From NCBI GenBank assembly GCA_009377835.1, contig WHTG01000003.1, positions 1 through 49,503 on the forward strand: 49,503 bases of DNA. Direction: 5' to 3'. Source of the stretch: Nitriliruptorales bacterium (GTDB taxonomy: Bacteria; Actinomycetota; Nitriliruptoria; Euzebyales; Egibacteraceae). Numbering within the stretch: position 1 is the stretch's first letter; each line of letters starts with the position of its first letter. The position numbers and the translations under genes are program-made. Below are positions 42,357 to 49,503 of the stretch, one piece after another. Under the pieces are notes generated by a model, which saw only the letters and a program-made list of their open reading frames with translations, was not told where the DNA came from and did no database searches.

Positions 42357-43817
42357 CTACTCGGGCAAGAGGCAGAACGGCTTGTAGCCGGCCGCGATGT
42401 CAAGGCGTGGAAGGGACACGGCTGCCTCTGAAGCGGTCATCCAGGTGCCTTCGTCGCGCGACTTCCTGGGCTTCTTGCCGCCCTTGTTTCCGGCGTCGAA
42501 TTTGAAGATGTCCAGGCCGCGGGAAATATCGTTTCCATAGAGGTAGAAGTCGCCGTTGCCCTGGATATGCGGCGTCTTGGCGGCCCAGGTGTCGGAGTCG
42601 CCGAACTTGTAGAAGGCGATCTCACGCATCCCGGCCTCGGACGCGATCGGCGTGCTGCCCAGTGAGTAGCCGGCGAGCCCAGAGATGTCCACGACGCGGA
42701 CACCGCCGTTGTAGAAGGCGATCGTCATGATGGCCTCCTTCTCGTGGACGTCGAACACGTGTGCCGTGCAGCGACCCGTGGGTTCCGGTGTGAGGCCGGC
42801 GTCGCCGATGTTCCAGTACCCGACCTTTCGAGGATTCTGCTCCAGGTCGCCCGTGATCTCGTAGATGTGGACGCCGCCGCTGGGGCAGTGCGGTCCGCCG
42901 GCGGCGCCGGCGTACTCGTCCTCGACGATGAGGAAGTCACGCTCGTTGCCGCCGGCATCGGTCAGCGTGAAGGGGTCCGACTGGTGCTCCACGTTGATGG
43001 CGGGATCGACGAAGCTGGACACGATCGACGGCTTCGCCGGGTCGGTCGTGTCGATGATCACGGTCTGAGACAGCGCCGCGGAGTACGCGCGGTCGCCGAC
43101 CGTGTTGAACGTGATGTCGTGCGACTCGGTGCCAAGCCCCGGCCGCAGTGGCAGCGCCAGTGACGTCGCCAGTTGCGGCGCAGTGAAGTCGGAGATGTCG
43201 TAGACCTCGATGGCCTGCGATCCAGCCGTCGTGATCAGGTCAGAGTTGGAGTTGTAGAGGAACAGGCCACTGGGGTGAACGGTCTGGTTGTGCGAGCCTT
43301 TCGCCACCTCCACGAACGACACCGTCACAGGATTGAGCGGGTCGGTGATGTCGGCGATGAACGTGCCGTTCTTGCCCGACCCGTTGTCCTTCTTGACGTC
43401 GAAGCCAAGCGCCTCCGCCTCGCGGTAGCACGTCGACGTTCCGTCGCCGAAGGTGTCCGACGTGAACGTGATGAACGTGCGGCCGGGATGGTCGGAGCGG
43501 TTGAAGACCTGGACGTCGCCCTGGGTGACCCCGCAGTCGTAGATCGCGGCGATATGCGCCTGCTCGGGTTCGGTGATGTCGACGATCTGCAGGCCGTTGC
43601 GGTACGAGCCGGCGAGTGCGTAGTCGCGACCGCCGAGTGCGGCGAACTCGATGTCGGTTCCGAAGTTGGGGGTCCCGCCGTTGCGAGCTTCGTACCCGAG
43701 GTTCTTTACGTGCGTCAGGTTCTCGCTGTGGGTGCCCTCTTCGGCACCCGCCGCGACCGGCAGAAGGCCGATGGGCAACGTCACGGCAAGGACGGCGATG
43801 AAGGTCGTGCGGCGCAT
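42357..43817 (-). CDS. Secreted LVIVD-repeat beta-propeller-like protein
   Basis: 486 aa. A signal peptide (1-25, AAGA-EE) is followed by repeats with the LQIVDITEP / VYDISDF / VIIDTTDPAKP / VRVVDISGL pattern that marks LVIVD repeats, predicted to form a beta-propeller. Several HxH-like and Asp-rich turns (VHPSGLFLYNSNSD, GTESHDITF) could bind calcium. Two or more cysteine pairs are consistent with an exported protein. AGGAG lies upstream of ATG 43817. The function of this group is unknown; it may mediate surface binding. The 132-bp gap before arfB shows no clear element. Confidence 0.83.
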   Translation of the reverse strand: MRRTTFIAVLAVTLPIGLLPVAAGAEEGTHSENLTHVKNLGYEARNGGTPNFGTDIEFAALGGRDYALAGSYRNGLQIVDITEPEQAHIAAIYDCGVTQGDVQVFNRSDHPGRTFITFTSDTFGDGTSTCYREAEALGFDVKKDNGSGKNGTFIADITDPLNPVTVSFVEVAKGSHNQTVHPSGLFLYNSNSDLITTAGSQAIEVYDISDFTAPQLATSLALPLRPGLGTESHDITFNTVGDRAYSAALSQTVIIDTTDPAKPSIVSSFVDPAINVEHQSDPFTLTDAGGNERDFLIVEDEYAGAAGGPHCPSGGVHIYEITGDLEQNPRKVGYWNIGDAGLTPEPTGRCTAHVFDVHEKEAIMTIAFYNGGVRVVDISGLAGYSLGSTPIASEAGMREIAFYKFGDSDTWAAKTPHIQGNGDFYLYGNDISRGLDIFKFDAGNKGGKKPRKSRDEGTWMTASEAAVSLPRLDIAAGYKPFCLLPE

Positions 43818-43949
43818 CCAGGGGTCTCCTGTTGGTCGGCTGCCGGCGAACTGGCCCGGGTGTGCGGACGGACTTCGACGCGCGACGAACGTGTTCCTGC
43901 ACGCGCACAAGACCAACCGCACCGGCGTCACGCACCGGGAGACATCCGC

Positions 43950-44375
43950 TCAGTCCGGCAGCGGGTCCTTTCGCAGCGCCTTCGTCTGTGACCGCTGCCG
44001 CTTGGCCTCCAGGCGCCGCCGGCGTGCCGCCCGCGTCGGCTTGGTGGGCCGGCGCGATGCCTGCACGCGCAGCGCATCGCCCACGAGTGTCGCGAACCGC
44101 CCGGTCATCGCCTCACGGTTGCGGGTCTGCGAGCGGTACTCCGACGACTGCAGGACGAGGAACCCCTCGGCGTTGATCCGGTTGCCCAGCCGGTGCCGGA
44201 TCAGGTCACGCTGGGCAGTGTCCAGCGCCGGCGACGCGTCGACGTTCCAGCGCAGCTCGACCTTCGTGCTGCTGGTGTTCGCGTGCTGCCCGCCGGGGCC
44301 GCCGGAGCGGGCGAAGGAGAACTCCAGCTCGGTCTCGTCGACGCTGACTTCGTGGTTGACGCGGATGGCGGGCAT
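43950..44375 (-). CDS. arfB: Alternative ribosome-rescue factor ArfB (peptidyl-tRNA hydrolase)
   Basis: 141 aa, a release-factor-like protein without the codon-recognition domains. The catalytic GGQ is at residues 28-30 (RSGGPGGQHANTSSTKVEL). The C-terminal tail is Lys/Arg-rich (from about 105), which in ArfB enters the empty mRNA channel of stalled ribosomes. ATG 44375 is preceded by GGGAGG, and that ribosome-binding site lies inside a perfect 13-bp tandem repeat. Confidence 0.93.
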   Translation of the reverse strand: MPAIRVNHEVSVDETELEFSFARSGGPGGQHANTSSTKVELRWNVDASPALDTAQRDLIRHRLGNRINAEGFLVLQSSEYRSQTRNREAMTGRFATLVGDALRVQASRRPTKPTRAARRRRLEAKRQRSQTKALRKDPLPD

Positions 44376-44377
44376 GC

Positions 44378-44403
44378 GGTTCAGCCTCCCGGTTCAGCCT
44401 CCC
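44378..44403. repeat. 13-bp tandem duplication over the arfB ribosome-binding site
   Basis: GGTTCAGCCTCCC occurs twice without a gap (44378-44390 and 44391-44403). On the minus strand each copy contains GGGAGG, so arfB has two candidate ribosome-binding sites, the nearer one at usable spacing. Confidence 0.7.
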
Positions 44404-44413
44404 CTGGGGCCCC

Positions 44414-44419
44414 TACGGT
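44414..44419 (+). promoter_or_regulatory. Leaderless-type -10 element of the MATE gene
   Basis: TACGGT, then ATGCGC (6 nt), then ATG 44426. The ATG at 44420 touches the hexamer and would not be transcribed, so 44426 is favoured. Confidence 0.5.
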
Positions 44420-44425
44420 ATGCGC

Positions 44426-45751
44426 ATGCGACCGCGCTGGAGCCCGAGGCGCAGCCGCTGGTCCCGCAGCGTTGACCGGGAGATCCTGCGGCTCGCTCTG
44501 CCGGCGACGGCCGCCCTGGCAGCCGATCCGCTGCTGTCGCTGGTCGACACCGCGCTTGTCGGGCGGCTGGGTCCGGTGCCGCTGGCGGCGCTGGGCATCG
44601 ACACGGCCGTTTTCACCACGGTGTTCTTCGGTTTCAACTTCCTGACCTACGGCACCACCGCTTCAGTCGCCCACCGCCGTGGTGCCGGCGATCCCGAGGG
44701 TGCCGCCACGTACGCCGTGCAGGCCCTGTGGTTGGCGGTCGGCCTTGGCGTCGCCGTGACGGCGGTGCTGCTGGTCGCCGCACCGTGGATCGTCCGTGCG
44801 ATGGGTGCCGCGCCGGACGTCGTGGCGCCCGCGATGCTCTATCTGCGCATCAGGGCGACCGCCGCCACGGCGGTTCTCGTGGTCCAGGTCGGTCACGGGG
44901 CGTTCCGCGGACTGAAGGACACGCGGACACCGCTGGTGGTGACGGTTGCCGCGAACATCGTCAACGGCGTCATTTCCTGGGTGATGATCTACGGAGTCGG
45001 CATGGGGATCGCCGGCGCCGCCCTGGGAACGGTCGTGGCCGAGGTTGGCGGCGCCGCGGCCTTTCTGTGGCTTGGCGCCAGGCGGTTTCGGCTGCTCTCG
45101 ATGCGTGTGGATCGTGAGGCCATGACGGCGATCATCCGCGTTTCGCGGGATCTGTTCCTGCGCACGGCTTCACTGCTGAGCGGATTGCTGGTCACGACAG
45201 CGGTCGCCGCGCGCATGGGGACAGTCGTGGTGGCCGGACACCAGGTGGCGCGCGAACTGTGGACCATGCTCGCGCTGGTGCTGGACGGGTTCGCGATCGC
45301 CGGCCAGGCGATGATCGCCACTGCGCTGGGCGCGGGCGACTCGGTGCTGGCACGCGCGCAGAGCAACCGGCTCGTCGGCTGGGCCCTCGCGGGCGGGGCC
45401 CTGCTGGGAGTCATCTACCTGCCGCTGGGGTCGGTGCTGCCGGGGATCTTCACCACCGACGTAGCCGTCCTTGGGGCCGTGAGCAGCGTCTGGGTAATCG
45501 TGGCACTGCTGCAGCCGGTCGGAGGCGTCGTGTTCGTTCTCGACGGGGTGCTGATGGGCGCCGGCGACTTCACGTTCCTGTTCGGCTCCACCGCGCTCGC
45601 GTCGCTGGCCATCCTCGTGCCGATCGGACTGGCGGCCCTCGCGCTCGGCTGGGGCCTGGAAGGGGTCTGGCTGGGCATGGCCGCGATGATGCTCGTCCGC
45701 TTGATGGCGACTGTGTGGCGGTGGCGGTCCGGCCGATGGGCGGCGGCTTAA
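44426..45751 (+). CDS. MATE family efflux transporter (DinF-like)
   Basis: 441 aa from ATG 44426, with twelve predicted transmembrane helices in two homologous halves. The early segment ALPATAALAADPLLSLVDTALVGRLG is typical of the DinF branch of MATE exporters, which expel cationic or other drugs with Na+ or H+. The basic N-terminus is cytoplasmic. Start choice rests on the hexamer upstream (see 44414-44419). Its stop overlaps the pfkA stop on the opposite strand in a shared TTAA. Confidence 0.92.
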   Translation: MRPRWSPRRSRWSRSVDREILRLALPATAALAADPLLSLVDTALVGRLGPVPLAALGIDTAVFTTVFFGFNFLTYGTTASVAHRRGAGDPEGAATYAVQALWLAVGLGVAVTAVLLVAAPWIVRAMGAAPDVVAPAMLYLRIRATAATAVLVVQVGHGAFRGLKDTRTPLVVTVAANIVNGVISWVMIYGVGMGIAGAALGTVVAEVGGAAAFLWLGARRFRLLSMRVDREAMTAIIRVSRDLFLRTASLLSGLLVTTAVAARMGTVVVAGHQVARELWTMLALVLDGFAIAGQAMIATALGAGDSVLARAQSNRLVGWALAGGALLGVIYLPLGSVLPGIFTTDVAVLGAVSSVWVIVALLQPVGGVVFVLDGVLMGAGDFTFLFGSTALASLAILVPIGLAALALGWGLEGVWLGMAAMMLVRLMATVWRWRSGRWAAA

Positions 45752-46713
45752 CGCGCCAGGCGTGCCATCAGCGCCAGCAGCTCGTGCGGGGCGCGGTCCG
45801 GCCGCGACCACGTCGTCTCCAGCGGCGTGCGCACGATCTCACCGCGCCGCTGGCCGAGCATCACCCGGTCCGCTCCCTCCAGCAGCGCGGCGACCGCAGC
45901 GTCGCCCAGCACACTCGCGACGACCCGATCACGCATCGTCGGCGGCCCGCCCCGCTGGACGTGGCCGAGCGCCGTCACCCGGTAGTCGATCCCGGTGCCC
46001 TCCGCAACGCGCTCGGCGACGGCGTACGCGCCGCCTGCGTCGTCGCCCTCCGCGACGATGACCAGGCAGAAGCGCTTGCCCGCCGCGAACGTCTGCTGCA
46101 CCCTGGCCCGTACGCGCTCAACGTCTGTCGGCTGCTCGGGCACGAGCACCTCCGACGCCCCACCGGCGAGGCCGGCGTACAGCGCCAGCCATCCGCTGGC
46201 GCGTCCCATGACCTCCACGAAGAACAAACGGCCGTGGCTGGTCGCTGTGTCGCGGATCCTGTCGATGCTCTCCAGCGCGGTGTTGACCGCCGTGTCGAAG
46301 CCCAGCGTGAAGTCTGTGCCGGACAGGTCGTTGTCGATGGTTCCGGGGACGCCAACGACGCGGACATGGCCTTCGCGGGACAGCGCGTCGATGCCCCGGA
46401 ACGTCCCGTCACCGCCGATGGCGACCAGACCCTCGATCTCGGCGAGGTCGAGGTGCGTCAGCGCCTCCCGGCGCCCTTCGCTGGTGCGAAACCGCGACGA
46501 GCGGGCCGTTCCCAGGAAGGTGCCGCCAAGGTGGAGAAGACCGGAGACGGAGCGGCTGTCCAGCGGCTCCAGGCGGCCCTCGATCAGACCGGCGAACCCG
46601 TCGCGCACCCCGTATGTTTGGACGCCGGCGGCGTCGGCCGCCCGCACCCCCGCTCGTACCGCGGCGTTCATGCCGGGCGCGTCGCCGCCGCTGGTGAGCA
46701 CTGCGATCCGCAT
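45748..46713 (-). CDS. pfkA: ATP-dependent 6-phosphofructokinase
   Basis: 321 aa from ATG 46713. Fructose-6-phosphate to fructose-1,6-bisphosphate. Motifs are TSGGDAPGMN, GGDGT (100-104), PGTIDNDL (123-130) with the catalytic Asp, and GRASGWLAL. Gly at 103 and at 124 point to ATP rather than pyrophosphate as donor. ATG 46713 has TAGTCT 7 nt upstream; a GTG at 46719 is too close to the hexamer to be used. The C-terminus overlaps the convergent MATE stop by 4 bp. Confidence 0.94.
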   Translation of the reverse strand: MRIAVLTSGGDAPGMNAAVRAGVRAADAAGVQTYGVRDGFAGLIEGRLEPLDSRSVSGLLHLGGTFLGTARSSRFRTSEGRREALTHLDLAEIEGLVAIGGDGTFRGIDALSREGHVRVVGVPGTIDNDLSGTDFTLGFDTAVNTALESIDRIRDTATSHGRLFFVEVMGRASGWLALYAGLAGGASEVLVPEQPTDVERVRARVQQTFAAGKRFCLVIVAEGDDAGGAYAVAERVAEGTGIDYRVTALGHVQRGGPPTMRDRVVASVLGDAAVAALLEGADRVMLGQRRGEIVRTPLETTWSRPDRAPHELLALMARLAR

Positions 46714-46720
46714 GTGCACG

Positions 46721-46726
46721 AGACTA
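46721..46726 (-). promoter_or_regulatory. Leaderless-type -10 element of pfkA
   Basis: TAGTCT on the minus strand, then CGTGCAC (7 nt), then ATG 46713. It shares the 17-bp divergent gap with the GNAT gene. Confidence 0.5.
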
Positions 46727-46730
46727 GTGG

Positions 46731-47399
46731 GTGGGGGATCGGCTGCGGCGACTGGAGGAGTGCAATCGCGTCGTGAGCGACGAGGTCGAACCCATCGCTT
46801 GGCTGCCGGGCTATCCGGCAGAACTGACCGAGCAGGCGTTTCTCGACGACGGCACTCCGGTCGTCTTCCGCGCGATCCACCCGGATGACGCGGCGCGAGT
46901 CGAGCGGCTGTTCCACCGCCTTTCCCCGCAGGCGCGCTACATGCGGTTCTTCACCTCCATCGCCCGGCCCAGCGCGTCAATGATCCGGTACCTGGTCACC
47001 CTGGACTACGTTGACCGGTTGGCGATCGTGGCGGAGATCCGCGGCGAAATCGTCGGCGTCGCGCGCTACGACCGGCTCGCTGCGGTGGCTCCGCCCGCGG
47101 TGCCGATGGACCCGGCAGAGGCCGAGGCCGCGGTCGTCGTGGAGGATGCATGGCAGGGCCGTGGCATCGCGACCCGGCTGTTGTGGCGCCTGAGTTCTGC
47201 TGCCGTCAACCGTGGCGTACATACCTTCACCGCCACGATCCTGGCGCAGAACCGAGCGATGATGCGGTTGCTCACGGTCCTCGGCGAGAACATGTCCACC
47301 GAGCTGTCGGGCGGCGAGTACACCGTCAAGCTGCGCTTGGCGGGCGCGCCGCCGCCGCGCGCTGAGCAAGACGCGCCAGGCGACTCTGCGCACCCTTGA
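46731..47399 (+). CDS. GNAT family N-acetyltransferase
   Basis: 222 aa (208 if GTG 46773 is the start; that one is preceded by GGAGGAG at wide spacing). The acetyl-CoA loop is WQGRGIATRLL, preceded by AEAAVVVEDA. It is clearly paralogous to the N-terminal domain of the 897-aa fusion: both share the DG..V..R...P.D, MRFF, LDY.DR.A.VAE and VGV.R.DRL positions. It may therefore be a protein lysine acetyltransferase of the Pat group. Its last 74 bases overlap the convergent metallo-beta-lactamase gene. Confidence 0.85.
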   Translation: MGDRLRRLEECNRVVSDEVEPIAWLPGYPAELTEQAFLDDGTPVVFRAIHPDDAARVERLFHRLSPQARYMRFFTSIARPSASMIRYLVTLDYVDRLAIVAEIRGEIVGVARYDRLAAVAPPAVPMDPAEAEAAVVVEDAWQGRGIATRLLWRLSSAAVNRGVHTFTATILAQNRAMMRLLTVLGENMSTELSGGEYTVKLRLAGAPPPRAEQDAPGDSAHP

Positions 47400-48078
47400 C
47401 CACCGGCGGCCCGTGACCCGGGGCCAGAACGTCGAACTCCAGACGGCTCAGGCGCTCCAGGGTCCGAGCCTCATGCGTCAGAGCACAGCGGGTGAAGCCG
47501 AATCCGCGCGTGAATGTCCCGACGCTTGACACCACATCGCCGGCGAGTAGTACGCCGTCGTCGGGCAGGTGGAGACTGATGTGCCCCAGCGTGTGGCCCG
47601 GGCTGTCGACGACGACGGCGCGGGGGGCCCGCGGCAGCACGTCACCGTCATCCAGTGGCTGCGGCGACGCGACCGCCGGCCCCGGCGTGATCACGGCGGC
47701 GAGGCGCCGCCCGAGCCATGTCACGTCAGCTGCCGCTGCAGCGTCGTATGGCCGCGGCTGGGTGCCGTTCACCGCTGGCAGATCGCGACGGCCGACCAGC
47801 ACCTCCGGCGTGGCGCTGGACATGGTGAATCGGGCGGCCGACCCCATGTGGTCGGTGTGCCAGTGCGTGAGCGCCACGTCGGTGATTCGGCGTGGATCCA
47901 AGCCCAGCAGCCGGACGCTGCGCACCAGTCGCGGTCCCGAACGGCGCACGCCGGTGTCGACCAGCGTGAGGCCGTCGCGGTCGGAGTGCCCGTCGGCAGC
48001 GATGAGGTAGGCGTTCGTGAACGGACCGACTTCTATCCGCCAGACGCCGTCTGCAAGGCGGGACGTGTAGTTGTCCAT
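47326..48078 (-). CDS. Metallo-beta-lactamase fold hydrolase
   Basis: 250 aa. The metal motif HWHTDH is at residues 72-77; further ligands lie in DSPGHTLGH, AGDVV and APGHGPP. It resembles the glyoxalase II-like group of small hydrolases. The C-terminal 24 codons overlap the GNAT gene on the other strand. ATG 48078 follows the cobalamin-binding regulator by 26 nt, so the two form an operon and the regulator may control it. The substrate cannot be read. Confidence 0.87.
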   Translation of the reverse strand: MDNYTSRLADGVWRIEVGPFTNAYLIAADGHSDRDGLTLVDTGVRRSGPRLVRSVRLLGLDPRRITDVALTHWHTDHMGSAARFTMSSATPEVLVGRRDLPAVNGTQPRPYDAAAAADVTWLGRRLAAVITPGPAVASPQPLDDGDVLPRAPRAVVVDSPGHTLGHISLHLPDDGVLLAGDVVSSVGTFTRGFGFTRCALTHEARTLERLSRLEFDVLAPGHGPPVVKGAQSRLARLAQRAAAARPPSAA

Positions 48079-48104
48079 CGGCGTGATCGCCGCCTGAGCG
48101 CGGG

Positions 48105-48947
48105 CTATGCCCTGACCTGCACCAGATCTTCCACACAGGTCACGAGGTCCGCCAGCGACTCGACCACCGCGCCACCGCTGGACGCGGCGGCGTCAGGGTC
48201 CACGCCCTGCCCGCCGAACACAACAACGGTGTCGCCCCCGTCATGTCCCAGACGCGTGATCTCGGCGTACACGGCGGCCTCTGCGCCGGTGTTCGTAAAG
48301 GAGGCGCACATGACGTTGCACGGGACGATTTGCAGGAACTGCCGCAGGTCGGCCAGCGGGACGTTCACTCCCAGGTGGTGCACGTCGAAGCCGCCGGCGC
48401 GCATGAAGTCGGCAGCCATTGCGGAGGCAATGGCGTGCTGTTCTCCCGGTGGCGTAAAGGTGACCGCAGTCCCGCGCGCGGGCCCGCGTCGGCGGAAGCT
48501 GTCACTCAACCGTGCAACGATGACGTTGCAGATCTCCGATGCCCGGTGTTCGGCAGCGACGGACAGGATGCCCGCTTCCCAGCCGTCGCCGATGCGGTGC
48601 AGCGTTGGCGTGAGCAGGTCCAGGTACACCTGTCCCGCAGGTGCTCCGTCGGCGATCACCTTGCGCACCAGTTGCGCCGCCTCGACGGCTCGTCCGTCGG
48701 TGAGCAGGTCGTACAGCCGGTCGACATGGGTGGGCCATTCGGTACGGCCGTGCTGCGGCAGCACCACGTCGACCCGCCGCTGCGTGAGGAATCGCTCGAC
48801 GTCGGACGGCCGTAGGCGCAGGCGGCCGCCGGCCTTGAAGGCTGGGAGGTCGCCCTGACGGACCCAGCGGTACGCCGTCATGTAATGAACTTTGAGCTGC
48901 TCTGCTGCCTCCTGCAGGGTGAGCAGGTCGCCGGATCCGTCTGGCAC
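48105..48947 (-). CDS. Cobalamin-binding transcriptional regulator, CarH/LitR-like with excisionase-type HTH
   Basis: 280 aa. N-terminal helix-turn-helix of the excisionase/MerR type (LLTLQEAAEQLKVHYMTAYRW, split by the recognition turn, residues 8-55). A B12-binding cap follows (75-150) with the W-x9-EH signature, W123 to E133-H134, that holds the adenosyl group in CarH photoreceptors. A Rossmann B12-binding domain (158-280) has E-x-H (E169, H171) as the likely cobalt ligand. Thermus CarH has His next to the Trp; here it is Glu124. It probably senses adenosylcobalamin and perhaps green light. GTG 48947 follows AAGGAG. Confidence 0.87.
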   Translation of the reverse strand: MPDGSGDLLTLQEAAEQLKVHYMTAYRWVRQGDLPAFKAGGRLRLRPSDVERFLTQRRVDVVLPQHGRTEWPTHVDRLYDLLTDGRAVEAAQLVRKVIADGAPAGQVYLDLLTPTLHRIGDGWEAGILSVAAEHRASEICNVIVARLSDSFRRRGPARGTAVTFTPPGEQHAIASAMAADFMRAGGFDVHHLGVNVPLADLRQFLQIVPCNVMCASFTNTGAEAAVYAEITRLGHDGGDTVVVFGGQGVDPDAAASSGGAVVESLADLVTCVEDLVQVRA

Positions 48948-48989
48948 GTTTCGGCTCCTTCTGCTCCGCTGGGGTACCCCTGGGGTTGA

Positions 48990-49018
48990 AGGTTACAAAC
49001 GCAAACTAAACTGCGCTA
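48990..49018 (-). promoter_or_regulatory. Promoter and possible operator of the B12 regulator
   Basis: The AT-rich stretch reads, on the minus strand, GTTTA-GTTTGC-GTTTGTAACCT. TAACCT (48990-48995) fits a -10, and the three GTTT copies just upstream could be an operator for the regulator itself. The gap 48948-49041 holds nothing else. Confidence 0.35.
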
Positions 49019-49041
49019 ATGTTGGCCGCCGGCAGCTGTGT

Positions 49042-49503
49042 CTATCCGCACACCAACCTCGGCGGCCGCGGGCGAGCATTCTTCCGCCTGGGCCGCGGCC
49101 GGGGGACACGACGGCAGTCCTGCAGCTCCTCGGCCATCACGAGCACAGCCTTGTCGGTCAGCGACCGCAGCGCCGCGGTCGAGCGCAGGTGGTTTCCGAC
49201 GACTGCGAAATGAACGGTTCGTCGCCGTGTGCCGACCACCGTGCCGACCAGCGCGCTGACGTCTCGCAGAGATCCCGTCTTGCCGTAGACCCGCTGCTGC
49301 GCGACGGTCCCGCGCAGCCGCGACTTCAGGGTCCCCCGCACGCCGCTCACGGCGAGCAGCCGGGCCCACCTGCTGTTCAGGTTCGAACGCCATAGACGCG
49401 CTTGCAGCTGCGCCAGGAAACGCGGCGAGACCACGTTCGCGCGCGACAATCCCGAACCGTCGACCAGGACCACGTCGCTCCAGTCGAGCTTCAGCGGCGC
49501 CAG
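49042..49503 (-). CDS. D-alanyl-D-alanine carboxypeptidase, PBP4/DacB type (5' part outside the window)
   Basis: C-terminal 153 residues are present; the gene runs off the right edge. The segment VLVDGSGLSRANVVSP and the KTG box in VYGKTGSLRDV are diagnostic of peptidase family S13. The SxxK and SxN motifs would lie beyond 49503. The tail is Arg/Pro-rich and ends RLVCG. It acts in the periplasm-equivalent space on peptidoglycan. The TAG stop at 49042 faces away from the B12 regulator, which is transcribed in the same direction after a 94-bp gap. Confidence 0.85.
   Translation of the reverse strand: MAPLKLDWSDVVLVDGSGLSRANVVSPRFLAQLQARLWRSNLNSRWARLLAVSGVRGTLKSRLRGTVAQQRVYGKTGSLRDVSALVGTVVGTRRRTVHFAVVGNHLRSTAALRSLTDKAVLVMAEELQDCRRVPRPRPRRKNARPRPPRLVCG

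Overview
The window is about 49.5 kb of high-GC DNA (I estimate close to 68% GC), densely coding on both strands. It most likely comes from the chromosome of an actinobacterium. The evidence is a WhiB regulator, the gene order dnaX - SRP RNA - ebfC - recR - aspartokinase - asd, an ArsA-like ATPase pair beside a PASTA-bearing class A PBP and a phosphoesterase (as around Rv3678-Rv3683 of Mycobacterium tuberculosis), and many apparently leaderless genes. The ATP-type PEP carboxykinase and some unusual neighbours hint at a deep branch rather than a mycobacterium or streptomycete, but I cannot place it further. No phage, insertion-sequence transposase or CRISPR array is visible.

Layout. 1-9.6 kb (+): a site-2 protease, a PDZ/Lon-like protease, the SRP RNA, dnaX, ebfC, recR, lysC (with a nested beta start), asd and an ABC exporter pair. 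9.56-9.85 kb: an intergenic island with a 42-bp inverted repeat, a truncated mazG start, a strong terminator and tRNA-Pro(CGG). 9.9-15.5 kb (-): ArsA1, ArsA2, class A PBP and phosphoesterase, three of them joined by 4-bp overlaps. 15.5-19 kb (+): NfeD and slipin, WhiB, a 45-aa DUF4177 protein and RidA. 19-24.5 kb (-): a frameshifted subtilase, selB, selA and a two-gene DUF6932 module. 24.6-30.3 kb: acyl-CoA dehydrogenase (-), then NUDIX, metallo-beta-lactamase, an anchored protein, a universal stress protein and pckA (+). 30.3-31.7 kb (-): a CAP-domain protein, a collapsed mug glycosylase remnant and a hypothetical. 31.9-34.2 kb (+): APS kinase and an SLC13 permease, probably a sulfate module. 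34.3-42.2 kb: metH, a small NTF2-like protein, a second copy of the inverted repeat, a Pat-like acetyltransferase fusion and a flavin reductase. 42.3-49.5 kb: a bidirectional terminator, an LVIVD-type secreted protein, ArfB, a MATE exporter, pfkA, a GNAT, a metallo-beta-lactamase, a B12-binding (CarH-like) regulator and the C-terminal part of a PBP4-type carboxypeptidase cut by the window end.

Themes. (1) Genes heading transcripts fall into two classes: those with a clear Shine-Dalgarno and those with a TANNNT hexamer 5-7 nt before the start codon. The second class has ten members and fixes several start codons. (2) The intergenic regions hold relics: a 28-codon mazG start abutting a repeat, a mug gene with an internal deletion, and a subtilase whose signal peptide is out of frame. 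(3) The candidates for less-described biology are the DUF6932 pair, the excisionase-HTH/cobalamin regulator, the divergent PEP carboxykinase and the 42-bp repeat family.
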